64,000 nucleotides of DNA from Alkalihalobacillus sp. CinArs1 (GCF_947387515.1 NZ_CANDOB010000001.1:930001-994000); one strand, 5' to 3'. Counted from the stretch's first letter, positions 1 through 8,449 are shown. A program made the numbers and translations. Notes: a model not told the origin generated them from the letters alone.

Positions 1-1
1 T

Positions 2-223
2 AGAAACTATGTCCTTCCAGAGGATACGCCTGAAGGTCCTTATGGGTCTCCGGTGAATAAAAAGCTTGGTAAAACGACTCCCTGGAAAGAAGGGCAACGC
101 TCATACAGTGCGTTTAACTACGAAAACAAGAACCTTCACCAAGGGCTTCCTCGTCAAGATCCTGCATCACATCCTCCGCACGATGATCCGGATCGTGAAT
201 CTGAAAAACCTTATAAAGCATAA
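2..223 (+). CDS. C-terminal fragment of an unrecognised hydrophilic protein
   Basis: An open frame enters from the left edge and ends at TAA 221-223, giving 73 residues with no start in the window. It is hydrophilic and rich in Pro, Asp, Glu, Lys and His: it opens with RNYVLPEDTPEGPYGSP and ends PHDDPDRESEKPYKA. No membrane segment or catalytic motif is visible. A strong hairpin terminator follows the stop by a few bases, which supports real coding on this strand. I do not recognise the family; the left-hand part would be needed to name it. Confidence 0.6.
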   Translation, partial: RNYVLPEDTPEGPYGSPVNKKLGKTTPWKEGQRSYSAFNYENKNLHQGLPRQDPASHPPHDDPDRESEKPYKA

Positions 224-226
224 TAA

Positions 227-248
227 AACCCTCCACCTCTGGAGGGTT
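227..248. terminator. Bidirectional hairpin terminator
   Basis: CCCTCCA (229-235) pairs with TGGAGGG (240-246) around a 4-base loop. It sits between the ends of two convergent genes, with A-rich sequence on the left (good for the minus strand) and only a short T run on the right. Confidence 0.7.
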
Positions 249-552
249 ATGCTTCTTGATATTGCTTTTTGGTTTTCTCTTTCTTCTGCTTCTTTAATAC
301 AAAATAAGGGCAGCCAAAATTGCAATATTCATATAGATAGTCAAGAACCGTGCTGAACTTTGTATCGAATGTGGCTTTCTGGTTGCGATCTTCAAAAAAT
401 CCCTTCAACCTTAATTGACCATATCCCCAGTCACCAACGATGTAATCATATTTATCGAGGATTTCGCTGTAACGATTTTGAAACGCTTCCTCGTTCCAGC
501 CCTCCCGTTCTTCTTTTACCAACTCATAGGAGTGTTGATTAACTTTTATCAT
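247..552 (-). CDS. yutD: YutD family protein
   Basis: A 101-residue soluble protein matching the YutD-like family (DUF1027) of Firmicutes. Features seen are the N-terminal Y-E-L-V-K-E-E segment, the central YDYIVGDWGYGQLRLKGFF block and the C-terminal CNFGCPYFVLKK block with two conserved cysteines. Its length is typical. The ATG is preceded by GAGGG about 5 bases upstream. In B. subtilis yutD lies beside yutC and lipA, as here, although the gene orientations here alternate. The molecular function of the family is not established. Confidence 0.85.
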   Translation of the reverse strand: MIKVNQHSYELVKEEREGWNEEAFQNRYSEILDKYDYIVGDWGYGQLRLKGFFEDRNQKATFDTKFSTVLDYLYEYCNFGCPYFVLKKQKKEKTKKQYQEA

Positions 553-676
553 GTTACTTCCCTCACTTTGATATGGCTCGTTAAGATAATCATACCTTTT
601 TTATTCCAAATGTCCAAGTATTGCTAGGAAAAAAGATCTTACAATCGGTGATGATAACAGTATGGAGGTGAATCTT

Positions 677-1336
677 TTGAAAAAGCAAACCCTGCTTATC
701 GTTCCGCTTTTGTTTGGCCTAGCTGCTTGCCAAGGGGAGCAGGCAACAGACCCGTTCGACCATGCGGACTTATCACCGGTTAAAACCGACCCTGATGAAT
801 ACGGAATGAACCATGCGAATACACAGGAAAAAGCAAGAAAAGGCTCATTTGGTTATGTGCGTCATTCTAGAAACACAAACAACATGAACTCAGCAAAAAA
901 ACCATCAAATGTTGTTTACCTTGATCGCGATCGTTTGGCTGAGATGATCAGTTCTATGGCGGTCGAGCTGCCTTACGTACATGACACTGCTGTTCTTGTA
1001 ACCGATGAAGAAGTTCTGATCGGGTATAAAACGACAACTAAAAATCGTGACGCTACTGCTGACCAAGTTAAGAAAACAGCTCTTTCCGTAATCCCTAGGT
1101 ATTACCATGTGTACGTTTCTGATATGGAAGGAATCATCCCAGAGATCGAACGCTATCAAAACGGATCGGCTGCAAATGGTCAAATGGACAAGAGCATCGA
1201 TCAGACGATCGCTCAGATGAAAAAAGCGCCACAAGGGAAAAAAGTAAATGATGGAGAGAACGAAAACGGTGAGATGGTCGGTGAATCGAACGACGAATTG
1301 AACGACATGAGTGGAAAAGAAATGAAGAGTGAATAA
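677..1336 (+). CDS. yutC: YhcN/YlaJ-family sporulation lipoprotein (YutC-like)
   Basis: A 219-residue predicted lipoprotein. I place the start at TTG 677: the in-frame ATG at 662 is itself part of the Shine-Dalgarno GGAGGTG (664-670), and the TTG lies 6 bases after it. The N-terminus KKQTLLIVPLLFGLAAC is a lipoprotein signal with lipobox LAAC. The middle (roughly residues 75-165: YLDRDRLAEMISSMA, DTAVLVTDEEVLIGY, PRYYHVYVSDM) is the YhcN/YlaJ domain of spore-associated lipoproteins. The tail is acidic and low-complexity. It lies beside lipA as in B. subtilis. The biochemical role of the family is poorly known. Confidence 0.82.
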   Translation: MKKQTLLIVPLLFGLAACQGEQATDPFDHADLSPVKTDPDEYGMNHANTQEKARKGSFGYVRHSRNTNNMNSAKKPSNVVYLDRDRLAEMISSMAVELPYVHDTAVLVTDEEVLIGYKTTTKNRDATADQVKKTALSVIPRYYHVYVSDMEGIIPEIERYQNGSAANGQMDKSIDQTIAQMKKAPQGKKVNDGENENGEMVGESNDELNDMSGKEMKSE

Positions 1337-1339
1337 AAG

Positions 1340-1366
1340 ATCGGCCCTCATTCAGGGCCGATTTCT
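1340..1366. terminator. Shared terminator of yutC and lipA
   Basis: ATCGGCCCT pairs with AGGGCCGAT around a 5-base loop in the 30-bp gap between convergent genes. It is GC-rich, with a T-rich stretch on the right side. Confidence 0.8.
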
Positions 1367-1369
1367 TAA

Positions 1370-2257
1370 TTATTTTGTAGCTTCTTTTGCAGCATTAACC
1401 TGTTCATCAGCATGGTAAGAAGAACGTACCATCGGACCTGATTCACAGTGTTTGAATCCTTTTTCAAGAGCGATGTCTTTCAATTCCAAGAATTCCTGAG
1501 GGGTCCAGTACTTCATTACTTTCAGGTGCTTCTTTGAAGGTTGTAAGTACTGCCCTAATGTCACGATATCAACGTCATGAGCACGAAGATCATCAAGCGT
1601 TTGAATAATTTCTTCCTTCGTTTCTCCAAGACCTAGCATGATGCTTGATTTCGTTGGAATGTTTGGATTCATTTCTTTCGCACGTTGTAAAAACTCAAGT
1701 GTACGGCGGTATTTTGCTCTAGCACGGACTCTTGGAGTCAGTCTTTCAACCGTTTCAATATTATGGTTCATAATATCAGGTTTTGCATCCATCAATGTTT
1801 TCAGAGCTTCAAATTGACCGCCCATATCGGATGGAAGCACTTCGATTGAACAGAAAGGGTTCTTTCTTCTGATGGCAAGTACGGTTTCTGCGAAAACAGC
1901 AGCCCCACCATCTTTTAAATCATCTCTCGCAACTGCTGTGATAACGACGTGTTTAAGACCCATCATCTGCACGGAATCCGCCACTCGCTCTGGTTCTGCC
2001 CAATCAAGCTCAGTTGGTAATCCTGTCTTAACCGCACAGAAACGGCAAGCTCGCGTACACACATCTCCAAGAATCATAAATGTTGCTGTTTTTCTCTCAG
2101 CCCAGCACTCATGGATGTTAGGACAACGCGCTTCTTCACAGACGGTATGTAAGTTCTTCTCACGCATCATCTTCTTAAGACCCTTGTAGTTTTCATTCGT
2201 ATTTAATTTTATTTTTAGCCATTCCGGTTTCCGTAGATGTTCTTCTTTTTTCGTCAT
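1370..2257 (-). CDS. lipA: Lipoyl synthase (radical SAM)
   Basis: This 295-residue enzyme inserts two sulfurs into protein-bound octanoyl groups to make the lipoyl cofactor of 2-oxoacid dehydrogenases and GcvH. Both Fe-S cluster motifs are visible: the auxiliary-cluster segment [12 protein letters not shown] near residue 40 and the radical SAM motif CTRACRFC near residue 67. The C-terminal [10 protein letters not shown] segment is characteristic. The length is normal for Bacillus LipA. The ATG follows AGGGGGA. The gene is monocistronic and convergent with yutC. One of its substrates, GcvH, is encoded at 58.9 kb, and the SUF system at 23-28 kb would supply its clusters. Confidence 0.97.
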   Translation of the reverse strand: MTKKEEHLRKPEWLKIKLNTNENYKGLKKMMREKNLHTVCEEARCPNIHECWAERKTATFMILGDVCTRACRFCAVKTGLPTELDWAEPERVADSVQMMGLKHVVITAVARDDLKDGGAAVFAETVLAIRRKNPFCSIEVLPSDMGGQFEALKTLMDAKPDIMNHNIETVERLTPRVRARAKYRRTLEFLQRAKEMNPNIPTKSSIMLGLGETKEEIIQTLDDLRAHDVDIVTLGQYLQPSKKHLKVMKYWTPQEFLELKDIALEKGFKHCESGPMVRSSYHADEQVNAAKEATK

Positions 2258-2441
2258 AATTGTGTCCCCCTAAAACTGCTTTTCTGTATTAAAGAATAAC
2301 ATACGTATGGTGAATTTTTCTAGGAAAAGTCTGAATCTAATGACGAATGTCCCAGCCTTCTCTTCCATTATTTAGACATAATGATTTACCACTGTAAAAC
2401 CACACTATACATAACGACAACATAATGAAAGGAGAAGAATC

Positions 2442-3431
2442 GTGAGAAAATACAGCTTTCTTATCCTTATACTTTTTTTCCTATTCCCTGCGAATCTCTC
2501 TGCTAATGAGCAAAATGAAGACGAGTTAAGAAAGACACGAATGATGCTGTTTAATAAAATGGAAACTGTTACGCAACTTCCATGGTACGTCTTTGCTGGA
2601 ATAGATCAATACGAAAGAAGCATAAGAAGATCTCGAAATGATATTCCTAGAGAAACCGGGTCGATCGCCATCAACATTTCACCAGAGAAATGGGCTGGAG
2701 CTACTAACCCAAATAAAGATGACTCATCCCCAGAAGCGATCTCTTTCTTTGGAGGGATCGGTTTAGATGGAAATGAAGATGGCAAAGCAACACGAACAGA
2801 TGATGAAGACTTGCTCTTTACGATAGGCTCGTTTCTACAACAGTATGGGACGGATATGGAAGATATTCGTATTGGTTTGTGGGACTACTATCAGCGAGAT
2901 CAAGCCGTTAGAACAATCACAAGCAACAGCTTAGTTTATAAAACGTTCAATACGTTGAAGCTCGAGAAACATGCCTTTCCAGTACCGTTAACTGCGAATT
3001 ACAGCTATCGCAGTACGTGGGGTGATCGTCGAGGCTGGGGAGGACTTCGCATTCATGAAGGAACCGATATCTTTGCTTCGTACGGTGTTCCTGTTAAAGC
3101 AACAAGCTATGGAACAGTTGAAACAAAAGGTTGGAACCGCTATGGAGGTTGGAGAATCGGAATTCGAGACATAAACGGAAATTACCACTACTATGCGCAT
3201 TTGAATGGCTTTGAAAAAGGGATCGACAAAGGAAGTGTCGTACAGCCAGGGGAAATAATCGGTTATGTAGGTAGTTCTGGTTATGGACCAAAAGGCACTG
3301 CTGGTAAGTTCCCTCCTCACCTTCACTATGGCATCTATAAAGATAATGGTAGAACCGAATGGTCCTACGACCCTTATCCATCATTACGGTTGTGGGAAAG
3401 ACAAGAGCGATCATACAAAAAGAAGAACTAA
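2442..3431 (+). CDS. lytH: M23 peptidase, LytH (YunA)-like L-Ala-D-Glu endopeptidase
   Basis: A 329-residue exported peptidase. It starts at GTG 2442, 7 bases after AAAGGAG. Residues 2-20 form a signal/anchor segment (FLILILFFLFPANLSA). The C-terminal third is a LytM/M23 domain with the zinc motifs HEGTD and HLHYG, and the intervening YYAHL. In B. subtilis the homologue, transcribed late in the mother cell, cuts the L-Ala-D-Glu bond to leave single-alanine side chains in spore cortex peptidoglycan. Position right after lipA matches B. subtilis yunA. The assignment to LytH rather than another M23 peptidase rests on length and synteny. Confidence 0.9.
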   Translation: MRKYSFLILILFFLFPANLSANEQNEDELRKTRMMLFNKMETVTQLPWYVFAGIDQYERSIRRSRNDIPRETGSIAINISPEKWAGATNPNKDDSSPEAISFFGGIGLDGNEDGKATRTDDEDLLFTIGSFLQQYGTDMEDIRIGLWDYYQRDQAVRTITSNSLVYKTFNTLKLEKHAFPVPLTANYSYRSTWGDRRGWGGLRIHEGTDIFASYGVPVKATSYGTVETKGWNRYGGWRIGIRDINGNYHYYAHLNGFEKGIDKGSVVQPGEIIGYVGSSGYGPKGTAGKFPPHLHYGIYKDNGRTEWSYDPYPSLRLWERQERSYKKKN

Positions 3432-3457
3432 CGCCACAACGTTAGTTCTTCCTTTTT
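3427..3457 (+). terminator. Terminator of lytH
   Basis: AACTAACG pairs with CGTTAGTT around a 6-base loop, overlapping the lytH stop region. It is followed by CTTCCTTTTTT. Confidence 0.8.
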
Positions 3458-3461
3458 TGAT

Positions 3462-3566
3462 CTATTGGTTTTTTGAGACTCGAACAGCATTTAAGATGCT
3501 TGCTACAAGGCCTCCCCATATAATGACAATCCCAACAATCATCATGAAAATTGCGCTACCACCCAT
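3462..3566 (-). CDS. Small subunit of the NSS transporter (MetS type)
   Basis: A 34-residue gene that is easy to miss. ATG 3564-3566 lies one base after the stop of the neighbouring NSS transporter and is preceded by a perfect AAGGAGGTAAG ribosome site. The product is MGGSAIFMMIVGIVIIWGG followed by a short basic tail: a single membrane helix starting with a Met-Gly-Gly-Ser cap. This is the pattern of the MetS small subunits annotated as methionine/alanine import NSS transporter small subunit, which are required with MetP for methionine and alanine uptake in Corynebacterium. The call is from pattern and position. Confidence 0.88.
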   Translation of the reverse strand: MGGSAIFMMIVGIVIIWGGLVASILNAVRVSKNQ

Positions 3567-3567
3567 A

Positions 3568-5094
3568 TTAACTTACCTCCTTATACTTTTCCTGTTCTAC
3601 TTTAGCGTCCCATTTCTTTACGCTGAATAGGATACCAACAAGAAGAGCAAATCCAGCTACGAACCAGCCACTATATAGGATGAAGCCATCTGTGTATCCT
3701 CCATAGTTTCCTGTTTCAGTTTCAAATTCTTTAAGAAGGTTCGTTTTAAATAGATCGAACATCATGTAGCCGAGCACGATTGGAGTGATGACCCCAAGAC
3801 ATGCTTTCCACCAATAGTTTAGCGGAATGTCAGAAATGCCATTGGCATGATTTTCAAGACCAGGAAGCTGACGCAGGAACCATGCTACTACGACGACTTC
3901 TACAAGTCCTACAAATGCAATACCGAACTGATTGATGAAGTAATCCGCTGCATCTAGGAAGAACAATCCACCTTGTGTCGCGAACAAGATCGAGATGAGT
4001 GATGCGACACCTCCACCGATCAATACAGCTTTCGTACGAGAAATGCCAAACTTTTCAGAGATACCAGCAACGTACGTTTCTGAAATTGAGATTAGTGAAG
4101 ATAATCCAGCAAGTACGAGTGATGCAAAGAAAAGGAATCCAAACATACCATTTAGTGCAGGGAACTCATTGATAATTTGAGGGAATACGACGAACGCTAG
4201 TCCGACTCCACCGCTTACAACTTCATCGACACCTAGACCTTGTTGAGTAGCCATAAATCCTAATGCAGAGAAAACTCCGATACCTGCTAAAAGCTCGAAT
4301 GAAGAGTTACCAAACCCTGTAATAAACGCATTGTTCGTAATATCAGATTTCTTCGGAAGATAGCTTGAATACGTAATCATAATAGCAAAAGCAATCGATA
4401 AACTGAAGAAGATCTGTCCATACGCTGCTACCCAAACACTACCGGACGTAATGGAGTCAAAATTCGGTGTAAAGAATGCACTTAAACCTTCAGCTGCCCC
4501 AGGAAGCGTCACAGCTCTAATTACGATGATTAAGAAAAGCACGATCAACGTAGGGATAAAGATTTTGTTCGCACGTTCGATCCCTTTCTTAACCCCTGCA
4601 AGAAGAACGCCTAGCGTAATAATCCAAACTGCCACAAGCGGAATGAATACTCCTGGCACAAGGCTACCTGTTTCACCAGGATTAACAGTCAGCTGCAGAT
4701 AGTCATTGAATAGGAAGCCTTCTGTGTCTGAACCCCAGCTCAAATTGAATGCAAAATAGCTATAAGAAATTGCCCAACCTATAATGACCGCATAATACGT
4801 AGAAATAACAAACGCAACAATAACGCCCCACCAACCGAGCCATTCGGTCTTTTTATTCATTCTGAAGAACGAAAGCGGAGCTGAACCTCTGAACTTATGG
4901 CCAATCGTAAACTCCAAAATAAGAATCGGAATACCCGCAGTTATTAGTGCAAATAAATATGGTATAAAAAATGCCCCTCCACCGTTGTCATATGCAACGG
5001 CTGGAAACCTCCAAATGTTACCTAGTCCGATTGCAGAACCAACAGCTGCTAAGATAAAGCCAGCTCTCGTTCCCCACTGAGCTCTTTTTTCCAC
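3568..5094 (-). CDS. Sodium-dependent amino-acid transporter, NSS family (MetP/YocR-like)
   Basis: A 508-residue membrane protein with about 12 helices. The N-terminus WGTRAGFILAAVGSAIGLGNIWRFP is the NSS/SNF signature that holds the Na+ sites and substrate backbone contacts in LeuT-fold carriers. The start is GTG 5094, a few bases after TAAGGGGG. The transporter is followed by the 34-aa MetS-like subunit. Partnered NSS carriers of this type import methionine and/or alanine with Na+. It has its own consensus promoter upstream. Substrate is inferred from the small subunit; related YocR/YhdH proteins of B. subtilis have no firmly known substrate. Confidence 0.88.
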   Translation of the reverse strand: MEKRAQWGTRAGFILAAVGSAIGLGNIWRFPAVAYDNGGGAFFIPYLFALITAGIPILILEFTIGHKFRGSAPLSFFRMNKKTEWLGWWGVIVAFVISTYYAVIIGWAISYSYFAFNLSWGSDTEGFLFNDYLQLTVNPGETGSLVPGVFIPLVAVWIITLGVLLAGVKKGIERANKIFIPTLIVLFLIIVIRAVTLPGAAEGLSAFFTPNFDSITSGSVWVAAYGQIFFSLSIAFAIMITYSSYLPKKSDITNNAFITGFGNSSFELLAGIGVFSALGFMATQQGLGVDEVVSGGVGLAFVVFPQIINEFPALNGMFGFLFFASLVLAGLSSLISISETYVAGISEKFGISRTKAVLIGGGVASLISILFATQGGLFFLDAADYFINQFGIAFVGLVEVVVVAWFLRQLPGLENHANGISDIPLNYWWKACLGVITPIVLGYMMFDLFKTNLLKEFETETGNYGGYTDGFILYSGWFVAGFALLVGILFSVKKWDAKVEQEKYKEVS

Positions 5095-5192
5095 TAGTAT
5101 TACCCCCTTAGACGTTGTAACCCTTCTCCTTGTTCTCCTCCTTCCAGAAAAAAGGTTTAGATTTTTAATTAAATTCTGATTATTTTGTTTAT

Positions 5193-5221
5193 AGTATATC
5201 TAGTACTATTGGCCATGTCAA
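5193..5221 (-). promoter_or_regulatory. SigA promoter of the NSS transporter
   Basis: On the minus strand TTGACA (5221-5216), a 17-base spacer and TATACT (5198-5193): one mismatch to the vegetative consensus. Confidence 0.75.
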
Positions 5222-5292
5222 AGCAATCTTTCAGATAATTTGTAAAATCACTTCGAAAATTAGCCAAAAACACCCCTTTTTTGTAGGATGAC

Positions 5293-5325
5293 ATAAAAAA
5301 AACAGGAGGATGGTCCCCCCTGTTC
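5293..5325 (-). terminator. Terminator of the lysine-riboswitch permease gene
   Basis: ACAGG-GG pairs with CC-CCTGT just past the stop at 5328. On the minus strand it is followed by an eight-base T run (5292-5300 region). Confidence 0.75.
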
Positions 5326-5327
5326 GA

Positions 5328-6899
5328 TTATTCGTTAACGGCTTCAACCGTACGATTTTCGTATTTTGTTTTTAGTATATAGACAACAACCGCAAAAACT
5401 ACTGCTGTTGCAAGCAGCCCAGCAATCGAGCTTCCTGTAAACCCAAGTACAAGATAGCCTACGAGCGCAATTCCAGCTACAGTCAGAGCATAAGGAAGCT
5501 GGGTCAACACATGGTCGATATGATGGCTTCCCGCGCCTGTAGAAGAAAGGATCGTTGTATCAGAAATCGGCGAGCAGTGATCTCCAAACACCGCTCCCGC
5601 TAGTACAGCGGCTAGTACAGGTAGCATATAGGTTGGGTCTGTCGCAGCAGCGATTTCTCCAGCGATCGGAAGCATAATACCGAATGTTCCCCATGATGTT
5701 CCAGTAGCAAATGCCATTACGCCTGCTAATAAGAACAAGATTGCTGGAAGAAAACCGATGGCTATATGCTGATCAACTAGACCAGCTAGATATTTACCTG
5801 TTCCAAGTGTTCCGATAATCTCGATCAACGTCCATGCAAAGAGAAGGATGTAAACTGCAGGAAGCATCGATTTGATTCCTTCAACGACACCTTTTCCAAA
5901 CGCTGCTCCTCCCATGTTCTTAAAGAAGAAGAACACAAGAGACGTACCTAAACCGATCAAACCACCATATAATAACGAAGCTGCAACATCCGTATTTTCA
6001 AAAATCGTTAACGGCGTTACGGCAGCATCCGTTCCACTCACTGCCTGAATACCTGTGATGATCATAAAGATGACCGTACCTGCGATCAGCATAATGATTG
6101 GCCAAGCAAGATCTGCTACTTTCCCCTTATCACTTTCAGGTAAGCCAGTTGTCTCCCCTGGTACAGCACCTTTTGAAGGGTCGAGTACTTCTCCTGTTTT
6201 TTGTGCACGGTTTTCATGAACTCTCATCGCCTTAAGGTTAATATCGAAATAGCTTACGAAGAAAACCATTCCAAGTGCGAAGATCGCATATAAATTCATA
6301 GGAATCATTTTTATGAAAGCTTCTAAAGCACCAACACCAACGATGCTATGTGTAGTAAGAATACCACCTATAATTGCAATAATATAAGCTCCCCAGCTAG
6401 AAATAGGGGAAATGATACACATCGGGGCAGCAGTTGAATCGATGATGTAAGAAAGCTTGGCTCTCGAAACTTTGTGCCTGTCTGTAATAGGACGACTAAC
6501 ATTCCCAACCGCTAGAGAATTGAAGTAATCATCGATAAAAATAATAACTCCAAAGACTGCAGTAACGATCTGAGCACCAGTTCGCGTTTTCACTCGTTTC
6601 ATGGCCCACTCACCGAACGCTCGGCTACCACCTGAAATTGAAATAAATGCAGTCATCATGCCTAATAGAAGTAAGAAGAAAATAATATACATGTTCCAGG
6701 TATTTAACCCACCGTCAGAAATAAAAATGCCCTTCACAATCGTATAGATTTCTTTAATAGAACCACCAATACTCCAGTCGTTGATCATCAACGCACCAAG
6801 GATAATTCCCACCCCTAGTGAAGGCAATACCTTCCTGGTTGCCACTACCATCAATAATGCGATGAGCGGCGGAATAATCGAATAAATCGTATTTTCCAT
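5328..6899 (-). CDS. lysW: NhaC-superfamily permease, probable lysine transporter (LysW-like)
   Basis: A 523-residue membrane protein with about 11-12 helices. It contains the NhaC-type blocks GDHCSPISDTTILSSTGAG and FIDDYFNSLAVG, so plain homology would name it a Na+/H+ antiporter. I start it at ATG 6899 because AAAAGGA lies 8 bases upstream; the longer frame would run back into the riboswitch terminator. The decisive evidence is regulatory: a lysine riboswitch with its own terminator sits directly upstream. NhaC-family genes under lysine riboswitches were proposed as lysine transporters (lysW) by comparative genomics. Transport of lysine by this protein is therefore an inference, but a strong one. 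Confidence 0.85.
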   Translation of the reverse strand: MENTIYSIIPPLIALLMVVATRKVLPSLGVGIILGALMINDWSIGGSIKEIYTIVKGIFISDGGLNTWNMYIIFFLLLLGMMTAFISISGGSRAFGEWAMKRVKTRTGAQIVTAVFGVIIFIDDYFNSLAVGNVSRPITDRHKVSRAKLSYIIDSTAAPMCIISPISSWGAYIIAIIGGILTTHSIVGVGALEAFIKMIPMNLYAIFALGMVFFVSYFDINLKAMRVHENRAQKTGEVLDPSKGAVPGETTGLPESDKGKVADLAWPIIMLIAGTVIFMIITGIQAVSGTDAAVTPLTIFENTDVAASLLYGGLIGLGTSLVFFFFKNMGGAAFGKGVVEGIKSMLPAVYILLFAWTLIEIIGTLGTGKYLAGLVDQHIAIGFLPAILFLLAGVMAFATGTSWGTFGIMLPIAGEIAAATDPTYMLPVLAAVLAGAVFGDHCSPISDTTILSSTGAGSHHIDHVLTQLPYALTVAGIALVGYLVLGFTGSSIAGLLATAVVFAVVVYILKTKYENRTVEAVNE

Positions 6900-6948
6900 A
6901 TTCACCATCCTTTTCAAGTTATGGTTCACTACTTTTGGATAAACAAAA

Positions 6949-6989
6949 AAACGGCCAATGAAAGGATATGGTCCTATCATTGCCCGTTT
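6949..6989 (-). terminator. Expression-platform terminator of the lysine riboswitch
   Basis: On the minus strand ACGGGCAATGA pairs with TCATTGGCCGT across a short internal hairpin, followed by seven T. It lies between the aptamer and the permease start. Confidence 0.85.
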
Positions 6990-6999
6990 TGCGGTTACA

Positions 7000-7200
7000 A
7001 TGTCAAGTGTCCATCCCGATCAGTAGTTCTCCATTATAAGTAAGCCTCATAATGACAGTTCGACATTTATTCAATGTCGCCCCAACAAAAATAATGTGAC
7101 GATTATTTCTGCTTCGGCAGATCTCCCTTTCGATGCTGATCATAGATGTCATTCTCCCAACACGTACTTATGAGTATCTGCTCCTCTACCTCATCGTATA
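7000..7200 (-). ncRNA. Lysine riboswitch (L box)
   Basis: Reading the minus strand from 7196, the L-box conserved pieces appear in order: GATGAGGTAGAGG-GC, AAAGGGAGATCTGCCGAAGCA, the ATTGAATAAATGT segment, ACTGTC and GGAGAACTACTGAT. These match the conserved core of the lysC leader of B. subtilis. The aptamer is followed by an intrinsic terminator, the usual OFF-switch arrangement: lysine binding would favour termination and lower expression of the permease. The exact aptamer ends are approximate. Confidence 0.93.
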
Positions 7201-7236
7201 AGATAAGGAACATTATTTAGTTTAATACAATTCGTT

Positions 7237-7265
7237 ATTATAGCTTAGTTCTAAGTGCTATGCAA
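7237..7265 (-). promoter_or_regulatory. SigA promoter of the lysine-riboswitch transcript
   Basis: TTGCAT (7265-7260), a 17-base spacer and a perfect TATAAT (7242-7237), about 40 bases before the aptamer. Confidence 0.75.
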
Positions 7266-7272
7266 ACACAAT

Positions 7273-8043
7273 TTATTCCATTCCTCCAATATCGATAGCC
7301 GGATCAGGCAATCCTGTACCAGATCCATTATTGTAGAAGTTCGGCACATCTCCCTTTATAAACGTTGCAATAACAGGGATATCCGTTGTGACGACATCTG
7401 AATCTGTAGCAAATGGAATAACGATTTTCACATGCACTTCGATATGGACGCGAATATCAACCCAAGTGTTGTTGATCCCTACTTGCTGAATGTTATGTTT
7501 GATATCAGACTTTACTTCTCCAATCGCTGTAAATCTCACAGGAACTTTTGGTCCAAAGTTCGCGAGTAACGTATTGTTAAACGCTTGCCCAATCGGAATG
7601 TTATGGATGATTCCTTTACTTAATGGTACATCTTCATCAACTTGAAGCTCGACCCCATTTTCCTCTGCCCAATAATCGATCGAGTTATCTTCAACGCTCT
7701 TTAAGAACTTTTGCACTTTATCTGTCGATTGAGCAAGTACTTTATTTACAGCGCTTTGGTTAATTTGGACAATATCTACTTGGTTAACCGTTTCTTTTTT
7801 GATCAGCTCTTCTGTGCTATCTGCTTCTTCAACGATTTTTTTGTTGATGGCCTGGTTGATCGCGAGTGTTGCGATTCGGTTCGTTTCTGTTCTAGCTATT
7901 TCGATAAGAGTAGGCTTAATACCTTTTTCAACGATCCATAGTCCTTGAACTGTCATAAAAATAAATAGAATGAACGAGATAACAAACACATATCGAAATG
8001 GAAGCGGACCTTTTCGAATGAACCTTCTTCGAGTTCGGAACAA
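7273..8043 (-). CDS. yunB: Sporulation protein YunB
   Basis: A 256-residue protein with one N-terminal membrane helix (YVFVISFILFIFMTVQGLWIV, about residues 19-40 from the chosen start) and an outside-facing domain. The motif RRRFIRKGPLPFRY ahead of the helix and the segments QAINKKI and GIIHNIPIGQAFNN are typical of YunB, a SigE-dependent protein needed for normal sporulation in B. subtilis. I place the start at TTG 8043, 8 bases after GGGAGGA. The ATG at 8070 has no ribosome site and lies inside a SigE-like -10 box. Function beyond its sporulation role is unknown. Confidence 0.88.
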   Translation of the reverse strand: MFRTRRRFIRKGPLPFRYVFVISFILFIFMTVQGLWIVEKGIKPTLIEIARTETNRIATLAINQAINKKIVEEADSTEELIKKETVNQVDIVQINQSAVNKVLAQSTDKVQKFLKSVEDNSIDYWAEENGVELQVDEDVPLSKGIIHNIPIGQAFNNTLLANFGPKVPVRFTAIGEVKSDIKHNIQQVGINNTWVDIRVHIEVHVKIVIPFATDSDVVTTDIPVIATFIKGDVPNFYNNGSGTGLPDPAIDIGGME

Positions 8044-8068
8044 GCCAATATCCTCCCTTCTCCTCAAC

Positions 8069-8100
8069 ATGTATATGCGAAGAAGGAAAGAAGTATGGAC
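8069..8100 (-). promoter_or_regulatory. Candidate SigE promoter of yunB
   Basis: GTCCATACT (-35 like, 8100-8092), 14 bases, then CATATACAT (-10 like, 8077-8069). This resembles the SigE pattern of a TCATA-type -35 and CATACAnT -10. It fits the known SigE control of yunB in B. subtilis and the TTG start downstream. Confidence 0.5.
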
Positions 8101-8112
8101 ATATTTTCCCTA

Positions 8113-8146
8113 AAGAAAAACCACAGCCCGCAAGCTGTGGTTTTTC
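8113..8146 (-). terminator. Terminator of yunC
   Basis: AAAAACCACAGC pairs with GCTGTGGTTTTT right at the yunC stop. The run of T/A on both sides makes it usable on either strand. Confidence 0.8.
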
Positions 8147-8449
8147 TTATAACATTTTGAGCATCGCATCTCTTCCGATGGTTCCTACTTTGATGCCCCT
8201 TGCCTCTGCTTCAAGCGTTACAGATTCAAGTGGTGCTTCTAGCAGCTGTTCGATAGACCTTACACCAACAGCTCTGCCTGCAATGATTTTGCGATCACTT
8301 AACTTTTCATTAAGTAACGCAATATCCAGCGCTCCACACATGATGTAGCCATTTTCATTTGTAACAGCAAGAAAATTGGTCTTAGGTAGTTTCATGCTAA
8401 TCGCTGTAAATGGATGACCATCGATCATGATAGGTGTAACATTGATCAC
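8147..8449 (-). CDS. yunC: YunC family protein (DUF1805)
   Basis: A 100-residue small cytosolic protein. The conserved core reads NVTPIMIDGHPFTAISMKLPKT at the N-terminus, then NGYIMCGALDIALLNEKL and AGRAVGVRSIEQLL. The start is GTG 8449, after AGGAGGCGGAGG; the longer in-frame ATG (8482) would add 11 residues containing the ribosome site itself. B. subtilis YunC begins the same way. The family fold is known but the biochemical function is not. It sits between yunB and yunD as in B. subtilis. Confidence 0.88.
   Translation of the reverse strand: MINVTPIMIDGHPFTAISMKLPKTNFLAVTNENGYIMCGALDIALLNEKLSDRKIIAGRAVGVRSIEQLLEAPLESVTLEAEARGIKVGTIGRDAMLKML

Noticed and set aside
905-1351. A 148-codon minus-strand frame
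   Set aside because: Entirely antisense to the yutC lipoprotein gene, which has a clear ribosome site, signal peptide and family motifs.
6900-6980. N-terminal extension of the NhaC-family permease
   Set aside because: It would translate part of the riboswitch terminator hairpin; ATG 6899 has a proper ribosome site.
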